Positions 45,538-56,993 of a DNA stretch of 64,000 bases are shown here, piece by piece. Below the pieces are notes generated by a model. The model ran no database searches and was not told the origin of the DNA. It saw nothing but the letters and a program-made list of their open reading frames with translations. A program made the translations under genes and the position numbers. Source of the DNA: Zygaena filipendulae (lineage: Eukaryota; Arthropoda; Insecta; Lepidoptera; Zygaenidae). The stretch lies in NCBI GenBank assembly GCA_907165275.2, contig OU015663.1:2368501-2432500 (forward strand). Direction: 5' to 3'. Numbering within the stretch: the stretch's first letter is position 1; each line of letters begins with the position of its first letter.

Positions 45538-46363
45538 GGGTACTGTAGGTATACTTGGTTATGAAGTCACAGTGACATTTACATTTAAAGTACATGTCTA
45601 ATGTATTTTTTCTGAATCTACAGGACGAACTATTAATACAAAACTTGAGTCAAAACCTTTCAATTTTGTGTAGCTGCATAACTGAATTTGCTGTTGAAAA
45701 CTGACGAAATCTCTGACAGTTTGCTCTCAAATGTTCGCATTTTAACAACTACACCGTTTCGTTACCTAAAAGATGACAGTAGATTTGTATACCCCTCGAA
45801 GCCCGAGACTTGTGAGTGTAATTGATCGTTCCGACCCAAACTTTAACTGAAGCGGACGGCGTCCCTTCAGCCGGCTCTTTGTGCGATTGTTTTCGCCGAG
45901 GATCTGTTTCGGACGTCCTCGGGTCGTGCTCGCTCATGCTTATTGGATGGATTCTCTTTACCTTTTTACGATTCGCATTAGCTACAGCTTCATCTATTAT
46001 TATGTACCTATTTATCTATCTACTTATGAATGTAATGTAACCTTTCCGTTCTATTTTCACCCATTTTCCAATGTACAAAGAATTTACGGGGAAGAAGTTT
46101 CAGTCGTAATGTATGTAAAAAATTTAGTAATGCATAAAATTATTAAAAAATACTATTATCTACCGTCCATATCATTTTCGATATGATGAGTAGGTGTTGA
46201 AAAAAATAGTACAGATAGGTAGATACTAGATAGATACCCAGGGCTTGACATTTAACGATTACAATAAAACTTAAGTGGAGAGAAGTTTTAAATAATTAGA
46301 ACAAGAACTTACGTTACGTTAAAATTAAAAAAAAAATAACAGAAATAAAAAAGCTAAGTAATA
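45538..46363. other. Non-coding DNA
   Basis: Overlapping frames at 45749-46186 show no domain. No repeat recognised. Confidence 0.4.
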
Positions 46364-46685
46364 GGGATGTTGACTACTTTTGAAAATCAAAATTCTAATT
46401 AGTCCGTCAGTTAGAAAATAAAAAAACAATAGACACGTATTTTTTGCTTTTTTAAATAAATTAAAATATTCAGAGATAAAGCGAATTAAAGTTTAGGATG
46501 AGGAGGTCGTGACGTCACTAACCGCAAAACCGCCATAAAAACTGTCAGAATAGTGACGTCACGCGAAATTTCAACTCAATATATCGCCGTTATTTTTTGA
46601 TTACGTAAAAAAAGAAAAAATACGTGTCCAATATTTTTTAATAATCTACAAGACGGACTAAAAAATAAAAATTAGTCCACATGCC
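46364..46685 (+). mobile_element. Family B element, copy 3
   Basis: Full-length 322 bp. Left end GGGATGTTGACTACTTTTGA, right end (as complement) GGCATGTGGACTAATTTTTA. Inside are TTAGTCCGTCAGTTAG and CTACAAGACGGACTAA subterminal repeats, ACACGTATTTTTT and AAAAAATACGTGT mirror blocks, and two intact TGACGTCA sites (46510-46517 and 46554-46561). No ORF. Confidence 0.9.
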
Positions 46686-47393
46686 TATTGCTTGTGACAA
46701 AGTGAAAATAGTGATTATTACGAAAATAGGATATTCACACTAGAGCTAATTAACACGCACACACAGTTTTTTATTTTTAGTAGCACAGATTTATGATGTA
46801 ATCTATCTACCTATTATCTATCACCTAGCCAAAAGGTTGACTGTTAGATAATGCCCGAGGCATTAAGTCCACCTTTTGTACGATAAAGTGCAATAAATTA
46901 AATAATTGTAGTCACCTTGTTCTGTGTATCGCTTATTGTTACTCATTTGTTAAAAAAAGACTTGTCGGTTATCGCTTGTTTACAGTAAAATTAAAACAAC
47001 TGATTGCTCTGTGTGATGACTCGATAAAAAAGGTATGATTGGAAAGTTCGTATCGATAGATCGACGGTCGATAAATAATTTCAGTGGTTTATATTTACTT
47101 ATATTGTTTCTTGTGTGCACATTGTTATGTACTATGGAAGCGGAAATCAGTTTTCTTTGTTCATACCAAACCATTGTTTGATATATTCGTGTGACGCGAC
47201 CGGTTTTGTGTATCGACAGTGCGTACCTACCTAAATTGTAGACAAGTAGGTACCTACTAATTAATACTGATGTATCGTACTTGTATCAGTTTTAGATTAA
47301 TGGCTCATTTAAAAACGATTTTTGAATTATGTGGTGATTTGTTTATTCCTCAATCACGACGAAATAGCTGATGAAGATGAAACTTTATTACAC
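46686..47393. other. Non-coding DNA
   Basis: No recognised feature. Confidence 0.4.
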
Positions 47394-47465
47394 ACTAGTC
47401 GTTCCCCTCCGGTTTCATTCGGGTCCCACACGGTTTCACTCGCGTTAATTGAGGATTTTCCGATG
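47394..47465 (+). repeat. Family A head fragment
   Basis: ACTAGTCGTTCCCCTCCGGT then a second GGTTTCACTCGCGTTAATTG; the head is partly duplicated and the rest is absent. Confidence 0.5.
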
Positions 47466-47572
47466 ATGTAGATGATGTACCCATGTACATCGTGTTTAGT
47501 TGATAGTGTCGATACAAGCTTATTCCTAGGATTGTGTGGGATGAAGTACGTTAATGATATGTATAATATTAT

Positions 47573-47744
47573 ACTAGCTGTTTAACCCGCGTCAATATCG
47601 GAGTTCCCGCGGAAATTCCGTTACAAAAAGTACGCTACCAGTACCGAAAACTGTACCCCTATGTGTATGCAAAATTTCATGATGATCCGTTGAGCCGTTG
47701 AGGCGTGGAAGCGTAACAAACAAACTCACTTTGCATTTATAATA
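47573..47744 (+). repeat. Family A repeat interrupted by a Tc1-like transposon
   Basis: ACTAGCTGTTTAACCCGCGT through CGAAACTG-like sequence, TTTCATGATGATCCGTTGAG and CTTTGCATTTATAATA. It stops at the TA at 47743-47744 and resumes after the transposon as TAGTAAAGAT (49292-49301). Removing the insert and one TA restores the expected family A end. Confidence 0.9.
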
Positions 47745-47780
47745 CACACATCAAAAGTGTCTAGGGATCAAGTGCATTTT
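47745..47780 (+). repeat. Left terminal inverted repeat of the Tc1-like element
   Basis: 36 bp. Pairs with 49256-49291 with one mismatch (position 13). Contains TGTCTAGGGATCAAGTGCAT. Confidence 0.95.
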
Positions 47781-48077
47781 TTGCTATAAAAAGAAACTCA
47801 ATTAATTTAAATCTAATCTAATCTTCTGGGCTTGTTGCCTACCTTATTTCCCAAATCTAAATTAACAACTAATCCCCACATTTTGAATAAATAAAGAAAA
47901 TATTCATTTTTTGTAAGGTGTGAGAAATTGAACCAATTCCAAGTCGACAATAAAATTGCAAAAAAGGCAAAGACAGGGGTTTTTGAAACTTTTATTGTAA
48001 TGTATTAACAAATTAATAATCTGTGTTCTTTCTATTGACATGAATCACACATTCGCCGCGATTTGGTATGCTTAAAA

Positions 48078-49040
48078 TCAGTTCATCAAAATCACTTTGA
48101 GGAATGGCCACCCACGTGCTTTTTGGAAGAAGTCAAAAAGTTGTTGTGGGGTATTTACGGCGTCCATACTCGGCAGAGCTCTTCTTTGGAGTATATCCCA
48201 TGCGTGCTCAGTAGGATTTAAGTCTGGTGATTGAGCAGGCCACGGCAGGACGTTGATATCAGCATTGGCAAGAGTGCGTGTTACGACTCCAACAGTGTGT
48301 GGACGTGCTTTGTCGTGCATAAGTTGAAACGAATCACCCAACTGGCTTCGCAAAGGGATGATTACATCTGATACAGTACTTGTCGCATAAATCCGAGCAT
48401 TACGGTTGCCCCTGATCCAAATGAGATCGGTTCTTCCACCGATCTAAATACCCGTTAAAACCATCATTGTTCCCCCTCCATATGGATGAACTTCCTAACA
48501 GAATTTCAATCGTTCTTGACGTCCAGGGCTTCTCCAAACTAATGTACATCTTGTATCCGGCCTCATACCGAAACGAGATTCCTCGGAAAAGCAAACACCA
48601 CGCTAGTCTTCTTCCTCCTAATTACTGTCTTCGCGAGCCCATTGTAAACGGGCTCTACGATTGCGGGGCGCTATTGGTGGAACTCTCAGAGGCCTTCGGG
48701 ATCGCAGACCCACTTCTCTTAAACGATTATGTATGGTTTGATTGCTTATCAGAAAGCCTGAAGCGCTGTGGAGCCTCGTAGTTATCATCATGGCGGTCAT
48801 AGTACGATTTCTTCGCGCTGTATTATGGATATACCGGTCCTGTCTTCGATTGGTGATACGAGTTCGCCCTCCATGTCGCTCGGCCACACTGCCCGTGATG
48901 CGATAGCGTGTCCATAGGCGGCTTATGACGCTCTGCCTTGTCCCAACAGCAGTAGCCACAGTGCGTTGCCTGGCGCCAGCTTCCAACATTTCAACGGCTC
49001 TCAGCACCTCTTCTCTAGGCAATTGGTGTCATCGCTCCAT
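48078..49040 (-). pseudogene. Tc1-like transposase (DD34E) pseudogene
   Basis: Transposases of this family cut at the terminal repeats and integrate at TA. From an ATG at 49038-49040 to a stop ending at 48078 the gene keeps one frame (320 codons, close to the family length) but has in-frame stops at 49029-49031 (codon 4), 48618-48620, 48603-48605, 48495-48497 and 48444-48446. The N-terminal part shows the paired-type helix-turn-helix region (AVEMLEAGARQRTVATAVGT, RQSVISRLWTRY) and a GGRTRIT segment like the GRPR-type linker. Catalytic motifs: FSEESRF, where the usual first Asp is Glu (48582-48584); Asp in MHDKARPHT (48312-48314); Glu in SPDLNPTEHAW (48207-48209), with 34 residues between the last two. 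The stops plus the Asp-to-Glu change make it inactive. Two or more stops fit Trp codons changed by G-to-A. Confidence 0.93.
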
Positions 49041-49255
49041 ACCGATGCAATTTTTTTCAGTTACGATGCAGAAATTGTAATGTTTTTGTAAAACCGGCAT
49101 CACACTCTTTTATAGGGATTTTTAATGACAGTTATTTTTAAAAGTTTAAACAAAATTTGAATAAAATTCACTATTGAAATGGTGAAATTCAATAAAAAAT
49201 TTCAAAAAGGATCCAGAAAAGTTACTATAATAATCCCAATTGGCGGCAATTCTCT

Positions 49256-49291
49256 AAAATGCACTTGATCCCTAGACATTTTTGATGTGTG
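49256..49291 (-). repeat. Right terminal inverted repeat of the Tc1-like element
   Basis: 36 bp counterpart of 47745-47780, ending GATGTGTG next to the TA at 49292-49293. Confidence 0.95.
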
Positions 49292-49301
49292 TAGTAAAGA
49301 T

Positions 49302-49820
49302 TAATTATTGCAGAAAAATATTTTATTTTGTGACCAGTGAAACATAGGTGTAACTTATATTATTTTTCTGTTTACTTTCAGGTACGTCATTACAATTCAC
49401 GAGCTCTGCGTGTTATCAACGCGTTCCCTTTGACAAGGTACTTCGACGCCTAATCGAGTTTAACTCTTTCGTTATGAGTTAGCGGTAGGTATACTGAAAC
49501 GACCCAACGGAGGCTGTGTCTCCCGAGGACTTTTTTAGATCTCTATCAACTTTCAAGACTACAGTGCAGTGAATAGGCATTCGATTAACATAATACGTGT
49601 TCATATAGCACAATGTTAGAGGCACTAGGAGACTATGCGAATGTAAGTTTGTTTGTCTTTCACGTCTTAATTACTCATCCGATGATTATCGGATTATCGT
49701 TGTATTTATTCATACATTTTTATGGTGTACTTAATGACTATTATTTAGTTAACTACAATATATTTTGGAGTATTTATTTGAGTAAAAACGTGACATGTAA
49801 ATTAATTTTTACGAATAAAG
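49302..49820. other. Non-coding DNA
   Basis: A 117-codon frame at 49613-49966 is rich in Phe, Tyr and Leu and runs through a microsatellite and a family A copy, so it is not a gene. Confidence 0.5.
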
Positions 49821-49848
49821 ATGTTATGTTATGTTATGTTATGTTATT
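49821..49848 (+). repeat. (ATGTT)n microsatellite
   Basis: About five tandem ATGTT units. Confidence 0.85.
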
Positions 49849-49899
49849 AAATTTTACATACACTTTGTTAGAAAAAAGAAAAGTTTACACTTTGTTTGA

Positions 49900-49981
49900 A
49901 AGAAAAAGACATAGGACATACTTTTATTCCCGAATTACCTCGAGAACTACTAAATTAAAAGGGTGAAACCGCGGGAAAAAA
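49900..49981 (-). repeat. Family A head fragment
   Basis: CATAGGACATACTTTTATTC, CCGAATTACCTCGAGAACTA and GGGTGAAACCGCGGG are the minus-strand 5' part; the 3' part is missing. Confidence 0.6.
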
Positions 49982-50145
49982 CCTATATCAAGTTACCCAA
50001 ATCTACCTATCTATATAATCGCTGTTTTCTATACTCAGCTCATACTACAAAAACTTTAGTTACATTAGTACGCAACAAGTAATAAGGGTTTTTGGAATTG
50101 CTACCAATATAGAAAGTGAAAGGGGACGGTAAAATTTATAAAAGT

Positions 50146-50335
50146 ACTAGCTGGGGCCCGTGGTGTCACCCGCATGAGTTTCGGAGTTCCCGCGGGAATT
50201 CCGGGATGAAAAATAGATAGTAGCCGATTCTCAGACCTACTGAATATGCATATAAAATTTCATGAGAATCGGTCAAGCCGTTTCGGAGGAGTATGGGAAC
50301 GAACATTGTGACACGAGAATTTTATATATTAGATT
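50146..50335 (+). repeat. Family A repeat, ATGCATAT subfamily
   Basis: Close match to 30679-30866 in the opposite orientation: ACTAGCTGGGGCCCGTGGTG, GATAGTAGCCGATTCTCAGA, TCAAGCCGTTTCGGAGGAGT and TTTATATATTAGATT. Both ends are intact. Confidence 0.88.
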
Positions 50336-51590
50336 ATTATCAATTTTGGAATTATACTTAAGGACATTCAGGGTTCTTGGTGATTCAAACCTTAAGGCTA
50401 AGGCCTGTTCACTAGGATTAGTCACTCAGTGATTAGCTTAGCTTAATAGCTGGCCTTGTAACTAGGCTAAAAGTAAAAAGGGCGACGCACAAAGACCACG
50501 TGCATGGGCCAGATTACACAATTTTAAAATTGAATCTATAAATATTTTTTTGATATCGAACAATAGATGTGTTTAAACAATGGGCACTGTTAAATAACTC
50601 GGTAGCACTAATCGATAGTTACGCTGATGCAAATCTGACTTTCTCTCATCATTATGCGGAGATTTCTTGCAAGTCGGAAGCGTTTCCGCATGATTTATGC
50701 TAATAATTGCTAATAAAGATTAGCTCATAGATATAATATTATGCGGTAGAAATTGCCTTTGGGCACCTCAGACGGCAAATTCTCGAGTTTGCCGGTAAAC
50801 GGATTGCCGTCCTGACTTAGACTAGACTTTAGAACATAGTACTTTTAGTGAGCCCCTATTAAAGCAATCTCTGTGTTTGGACATTCTTCTCAAAGTGGAA
50901 GCCGAATATTAAAGAAATAAAGACAATAATTTTATCATCGAGTAGGTACATTCCTACGACAGACACCAGTCTCTCACAATAAAAATTAAGACTGTACTTA
51001 GTATTGTGTTGTGTTGAGACTAATAAAGATAAAGACATTATACGTATACTATTTGAGTATAATGTTTACTTATGTGCATATCTTAAAATAGATGGGTTGC
51101 CATCATAAACATATTAAATCACTGTAGACGTAATATTTCATGTACCTACTTAATCCCTATGAGCTATAGTCTATAGAGCATGTTATGTCAAGCGCCAGCT
51201 GCGGACTACCGATTTGGGTAACTTGGCTAGAGCTTGCATATTTATAACCATAATACGTCTGAACTCACCTCCTATCTAAAATAGTCTTTATTACTCTCTC
51301 TATAAGAGTTGCGCGTCCTTTTTGTTATGGCAAACGTGTTATTGTCCACACGCGACACAAACATCGGGCCGGTGCCAAAACCTCACCGGCTCTCGCTTAG
51401 CAATCAAACAGTTGGACGTGCTCCAAACGCGAAACGTATACGAAACGTTTGGAGTGTTATTGATAAGCGCTCTCGTGTTGAGAACACGTGTTACGCAGCC
51501 ATAATATATTCACTCGAAATGTAGAGAAAAACGAAAATAATCTCTATTTAATTGGAGAAAGAGATAATCAATAGGTACCCAACAGATCAT
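50336..51590. other. Non-coding DNA
   Basis: A small palindrome-rich spot at 51420-51453 (CTCCAAACG ... CGTTTGGAG around ACGTATACG). No recognised repeat or gene. Confidence 0.4.
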
Positions 51591-51696
51591 GCAATTTTGC
51601 ATACACGCTGTATAAAAGGACATAGGATACTTTTTATCCCGTATTTTCCGCGGGAACTCCGAACTTAACGCTCGTGAATCCGTAGGGGACAGCTGT
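51591..51696 (-). repeat. Family A repeat, truncated
   Basis: Minus strand from ACAGCTGTCCCCTACGG near 51696 through GCGGAAAATACGGGATAAAA to TGTATGCAAAATTG at 51591; the tail is missing. Confidence 0.7.
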
Positions 51697-52487
51697 AAAA
51701 TTAAATAATATGAGGGAGAAGGAAGGCTATGTTGTGTGGGGGCCAGTAGCTCTCTGTCTTAGCATAAAATGAAATGCTTCATCATGTCTGTGGAGCATGA
51801 TGAAGTATCTGGTGCAGAAGAAATGATGGCTCCCAATTATCGTAATGTATGCTTGATAACCGTAACCGGCTGCCCTACACTGACACACCTCGAAGACGTC
51901 AGTTCATAACGAAACGTGCAATTAAAAAGCCAATTTACATTTGTGTTGCTACCGGTTCGCTATAAAGGCATACAAAACGTAGCCCCGAAACCCAGTTTCG
52001 ATTCACAAAGACGCTCGTACCACGTGTGTCTGTTGACACTTTTATCTATTGCCGACGCGACGTTGAATACAATATTTTTTTATAATTTTTAAAGATACAG
52101 TGTTGTTAAAAAACATGAGCCTCAGAGTCGTAAAGCGTGGTCTCGGATAAGGACTTGCATTGGGAATGTTGATAAGGCAATAGAGCTGTGCACAAATCTA
52201 AAACCATACCTACATGGGAAGTGATCTTCAGTTTTTATAGATGCCCTCATTAGCTATTTATCCGCATCAGCTAAATGGTTCAAGTTCGGCGACGTGTTTT
52301 CGTGACCCCTTGCCTCTGGCACAATCAGTTAACGAGTTGTCGTGTGACAGCACCATGCAACTTTCGAGCTTGACACTTCGTATTTATCATGGTTGATAAC
52401 GTTATCTATTCTAATTTAAGATATTTTTATGTACCTAATGCAGTTGTTATTTAATTTTTAGTTATGTTAATTTAGTTATCTTTGGTC
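51697..52487. other. Non-coding DNA
   Basis: A CTTCATCATG / CATGATGAAG hairpin with a 9-base loop lies at about 51778-51806. Nothing else recognised. Confidence 0.45.
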
Positions 52488-52545
52488 TAGTGGTTAGCGA
52501 ACATGACCGCTATTTCAATGTGTCGCGGGTTCTATCACCTTGTCA
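52488..52545 (+). repeat. tRNA-like fragment (SINE head)
   Basis: TTTGGTCTAGTGGTTAGCGA is a good box A and anticodon-stem start. The box B region reads GCGGGTTCTATCACC, which deviates from GGTTCGANTCC. There is no acceptor-stem complement, so this is a tRNA-derived SINE head or tRNA relic rather than a gene. Confidence 0.5.
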
Positions 52546-52565
52546 GGATTAAAATTTAAGCGATC

Positions 52566-52597
52566 AACTTTTGTGATTATACATAATCACAAAAGTT
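52566..52597. repeat. Perfect 15 bp-arm hairpin
   Basis: AACTTTTGTGATTAT (52566-52580), 2-base spacer, ATAATCACAAAAGTT (52583-52597). No mismatch. Confidence 0.85.
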
Positions 52598-52686
52598 ACT
52601 AAAACATTTCTAAATTAATACACCAAAAATCTTGTTTTCAAGGATTAAGCAAAATTGTTTGAGTGAGCAAACTTGAGTTTGCGTGT

Positions 52687-52735
52687 ACTTGTTACCTGTG
52701 TGTTGTATATAAAATACAACACACAGGTAACAAGT
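52687..52735. repeat. Perfect 22 bp-arm hairpin
   Basis: ACTTGTTACCTGTGTGTTGT then AT at 52687-52708 is exactly inverted at 52714-52735, around a 5-base spacer ATAAA. Such a short-loop palindrome is unlikely by chance. Confidence 0.9.
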
Positions 52736-53221
52736 GTTGTGCCAAAAAAGTTTTGTCAATTTTAATTTCAAAGGGGTTAAAACCGATGTGTGAATAAAGA
52801 TACTATATTTTTTGTTGTTGTAAATACGTACTTGTGACACCCTGAGTACGTAGTTGTACCTAAACGTACATCCAGGGTCGTTAGGTTCCTAAAGGGGAGC
52901 GAGAGATAACCTCCGGCTAGCTCAAATAAATAAATAAATCGATTAATTTTAAAATAGTGAAATAATTTATTTGATAGGTATAATCAATGGTATAATAATA
53001 TTAATTTGTGATATGATATGATATGTGATATGATAGAAAATCAGAATTAAGGAGTGTGTCAAAATCAAAATATGAAATACGAGCTGAATTTTTGAAATAG
53101 GTCCTTTAGTTTTTGAGTTATCGTAACAAACAAACAAAAAATCAAATCTTTTCTTTTTATAATATTAGGTTAGACAACAATTGTTGAATTTAAAAAAGAA
53201 TGACAGACGGGAATAGGTTAT
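52736..53221. other. Non-coding DNA
   Basis: Contains CCTCCGGCTAGCTCAAATAA followed by (AATA)n at 52911-52939, a likely retroelement tail, and a (GATAT)n-like run at 53008-53034. Confidence 0.45.
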
Positions 53222-53290
53222 ATTAAAAATAAAAAGTAATAGAAATGAGGCAGGATATCATAACGAGTGGCACACAGCCGCCTCGTTACA
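53222..53290 (-). repeat. Family F tail, copy 3
   Basis: Same block as 9073-9141: AAAAATAAAAAGTAATAGAA, ATGAGGCAGGATATCATAAC, GAGTGGC and GCCGCCTCGTTAC. Confidence 0.65.
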
Positions 53291-55244
53291 GTGCAGGGTG
53301 AACACAAATATTGTGTAACATAGATGTTTACATTGACGCGAGGGTTGCACCCGCGACGCCTTGTAGTCAGGTCGCGAATGTTCATCGAGCGAGCCAAAGT
53401 TATTTGTTTATTATGGACGTGAAAATTAATATTTTTATGGCTGTCATGTTTGATCGACACGACGTATCAATTAATACTATTTTTAGAAAATCTAGACAAA
53501 CATGCGAACAAACAAATTTTAATATGTGTCCAAATTTGATAATCAGACCGTTACTTTACAGTGGCTTTAGTGACGTTATTTTTGCACTAGTTAGCCTTAT
53601 TGAGTAATCTGTTAGATATAACACCACTCACCAGCTGTCACCATTCGTAGCGTCTTTTATATCATGATTAATGACCACAACTAATGTTTTGTGAACAAAA
53701 CACGTTATTGAACCCAAACCCGATATCGTATCGACATCGGTACGTCATACGTCGACCAACAGTCGTGGTTATACGAAAAAAGGTATCTTCTAAAGAAGAA
53801 AGAAAAATACATTTATTCGAACACGACACAAGAAAAACATACAAACGATGAACAAGTGCCTAATATAAATCCATAGGCATGCATCTTGCATGCTTCGCCG
53901 AAAGGGGCTCGCTACGGCCAAATTTGTCCTATTTAGCTGCATCAAGCACACTGCATAATCGACTGCTTTCGAGGGATGTTCTCGTGAAGAACAGGTATTT
54001 TTGAACCTATATGGTACAAATTTTTTAACAAAGCCGATGAAAATTGGCGATAAAAAGTCGATGAAAGTAAATCTCAGTTACATTGCATCATAAGAGGCTT
54101 TTTAGAAAAAAGGTATTCAGACGTTTTCCGCTTAATTTTTTTTTCTATCGAACCCCTGAAAATGGCCACCACTCCAATATTTAGTGCTACTCAAGGGTGC
54201 TTTTGAAGGCTCTCGAGAAAATTATTTGCTATCGCACCAACGCGCGACGGTCTGTGGATTTTCCCCGGATCCTCGAAGATGAACGCCCATTGAAGACACT
54301 CGAGACATACCTACTTGAAACGAATTTATGCAATAGAATAGAAAGCCCGCTAATGATCGGACATTGGTTAAGATTCGAAGAGGGAGGTTGAATGTTCTTT
54401 CCACTCTTTGTGGATTAACTTACAAAATAAGCTCGACATTGTTGTATTGATTGTTATAAATATTATATTGATGCTTTTAAACTGTACATATTTATATATA
54501 CGTCGATTATGTCATGCCCAAATACGACTAAACAGCTGATAAGTTCATGTACCTAAATCATGGAATGATTAAAAACATTATGGAATTAAGCCGGTAAGAA
54601 AAAAAAAATGCCTACCACAGAATAAGCAAAAGCTCCGATATTATGGAGCTGTTTGTTCATCAATCGCAAAATAAACATCATCTGACGAATAATTTTAACT
54701 TTTTGTCTTAGAAATCTCTAAAAAAACAGATCCGAATTTATATTTTCCTTTTTTTGACATGACAAAAATAATTTCGAGTTGGTCGCTTCGCGTTGTTGGT
54801 TGAGGTTTGGCTTCTAGGAGTTTAAGGAGTTATTATGGAAATGAAATAGCCAGTTTCTTCAAGAATTAAGTCGACAAAGTACCTCTCAAGGACACACCGC
54901 CGCCGCACCCGTCAGTAGCTTACTAGATGCCAGTACTTATTATGTTTACGGGGTACAAAGTAAATTTACATTTGTGTAATGAAACCCATATCTGGCAAAT
55001 ACCTATATAGTTTAAGAGAAAATGTTTTGGATTACGACGAAAGAGAGGACTTAAGAGAGAGAAAATCTTTATTATTTGCCGCAAATAGGAAGATGGGCCT
55101 CATAGCCCCCATATAGGTATACGTATAGGTACACGTATGTATATGAACTGTCTTGAATGAGCGAAACGTAATAAAATTACTTTACAATGCGAGTAGTCAT
55201 AAAAGTTATTAGACGATGGATCAAATTTTCTTTACATTAGTATA
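53291..55244. other. Non-coding DNA
   Basis: About 2 kb. Frames at 53311-53607 (98 codons) and 54197-54391 (64 codons) carry no recognisable motif. No repeat recognised. Confidence 0.45.
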
Positions 55245-55427
55245 AAATGAAGTCGCTACCGCTGTCTGTCCGCGATAAACTCAAAAACTATCTACTGAAC
55301 GGATTTCTATGCGGTTTTCACCAATAGATAGAGTGATTGATGAGAAAGGTTCATATCTATAGATTATCTTGGAGTTCCCGCGGGAACTCCGAAATTACCG
55401 CGGGTGAAATCGCGGTAGACAGCTAGC
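55245..55427 (-). repeat. Family A repeat, CGCGATTTCACCCGCGG subfamily
   Basis: Minus strand from GCTAGCTGTCTACCGCGATT at 55427 through CGGAGTTCCCGCGGGAACTC to a diverged tail (AACTATCTACTGAACGGATT on the plus strand). Confidence 0.75.
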
Positions 55428-56187
55428 CTCGAAACTGGTAGGTACATAAAACTCATTGTATTTTTTAACAAGTCGAGACGTCGCTTATCTAATCCTCTAA
55501 CTGTAATCCGTCTCGTGCTACTTTGCCGAGGCAGTTTACCGGGCAACGCCCGGCTCAGACAGTAGTCTATTTATAAATTTACTGTAGGTACCTAGTGCAC
55601 TTACACAGCGCAGACAGATTTGAGGGCACGGTCGGGTGGCGTGTGAAGTGTGACACTGTCTGACGGTTAAGGTCAGGGCTTCTACACTGGGCCGCAGAAG
55701 TGTATGGCTACCCATGGTCAGGTTAGGGTCAATAGTTCAGCTAACGCATTACAATATATTTTTAGTTCGAGCAAAACTTCAAGAAATTTAATCTATGGCG
55801 TAGTTGTTGAACTGCGACGTAGAATACCTACTGGCGCGCTGGTGTTTGTTGTTCAAATCAAAATTACATTAAAATATTAATTATGTTATAATCTCATATT
55901 GCCATTCCCTTGTACCCTGGGATTCATCTTGAAGATGATTACATATCAATACAACAAAAATTTTAAACTAAACTATTGAGTACCTATATCAAAAAATGAG
56001 AATGTTGCCAACCATTACTGGCTGTTTATAATTTTGTATTATTTTAATTTTTATATAGAGAATGTCATTATTAAATTAAAATAAATAAATAAAAAAAAAA
56101 ATTGATAATATTTATTTAAAATTGCCTTTTAAATCAGTCCTCATAGCTCCCCTCGGCTCTGTTCCGGTTTTTGAAAATGTATTCACA
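55428..56187. other. Non-coding DNA
   Basis: No recognised feature; AAATAAATAAATAAAAAAAA near 56083 is tail-like. Confidence 0.4.
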
Positions 56188-56400
56188 ACTAGTTGTGCCC
56201 CGCGGTTTCACCCGCGTTAATTTCAGAGTTCCCGCAGGAATTCCGGGATAAAAAGTACCCTATGCGTAATAGATCTGATGTGTAAGATATGTAAAGTTTC
56301 ATTTAAATCCATCCAGTAGTTTTTGCGTGAAAGAGTAACAAACATCCATCCATCCATCCATACATACTTACAAAATTTCGCGTTTATAATATTAGTAGGA
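56188..56400 (+). repeat. Family A repeat, full length
   Basis: ACTAGTTGTGCCCCGCGGTT to CGTTTATAATATTAGTAGGA, with an internal (CATC)n expansion at about 56339-56360. Confidence 0.88.
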
Positions 56401-56785
56401 TATATCTTATAAATAAGTACCAGAATATTGTTTACATGACATCTAAATTATCCATGCTTTTCTGCAGCTCGTTCACAACGATCTTGGGACATTACGCAAT
56501 TTTTGTAAAGACGAAGCAGATGGTCTAGTTACGTTATGTACTTACATATTATAGGTGTGGTCTCATTATGTGTAGCAAAAGCTTGCGTCATTTGCTTGTT
56601 AGTAAGCAGGTACTTAGCACAACCCTGGATATAAAGTGAACGTCTGGAAGCTAGCTGAATGTTGCACTGCACTGAACTTTCAGCTAGTGAATCGATGTTA
56701 TTTTACGTGAAATAACGACAACGGACAACAACACCAACTTATATTTTAATTTCCTATTCCAAAAATAGGCGTTTGCTTGTATATT
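56401..56785. other. Non-coding DNA
   Basis: No recognised feature. Confidence 0.4.
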
Positions 56786-56907
56786 ACTAGCTGTTCCCTC
56801 CGGTTGCACCTGCGCTAATTTCGTAGTTCTCGCCGATGAACGGTTAAAGTCAAGGCGTGAAAAGGTAAAGACAAATGAACTTGCACATTTATAATATTAG
56901 TGTGGAT
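56786..56907 (+). repeat. Family A repeat with internal deletion
   Basis: The head ACTAGCTGTTCCCTCCGG joins via CGTAGTTCTCGCCGATGAAC directly to the tail GTCAAGGCGTGAAAAGG and ACATTTATAATATTAGTGTG. About 70 bases of the middle are missing. Confidence 0.8.
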
Positions 56908-56993
56908 AATTTACTCACTTTTAGTATAAAAATAATTAAATGTTTTTTGATGTTTTGTTACTACTTCATACTGTGAGTTGTTACGTACGTACA

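Larger units (their letters stand above)
47745..49291 (-). mobile_element. Full-length Tc1-like transposon (1547 bp)
   Basis: The 36 bp terminal inverted repeats (47745-47780 and 49256-49291) begin CACACATCAAAA and differ at one base. TA dinucleotides flank both ends (47743-47744 and 49292-49293), the target duplication of Tc1/mariner elements. The single gene lies on the minus strand and encodes a DD34E-type transposase, now a pseudogene. The insertion sits in the tail of a family A copy, so it is younger than that copy. The near-identical ends suggest moderate age. Confidence 0.95.

Noticed and set aside
48467..48781. Plus-strand 104-codon ORF
   Set aside because: It is antisense to the transposase pseudogene, whose minus-strand motifs are unmistakable.
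49613..49966. 117-codon membrane-like protein
   Set aside because: The hydrophobic composition reflects T-rich DNA; the frame crosses the ATGTT microsatellite and a family A fragment.
52488..52545. tRNA gene
   Set aside because: The box B region is degenerate and no acceptor-stem complement exists; it is a relic or SINE head.
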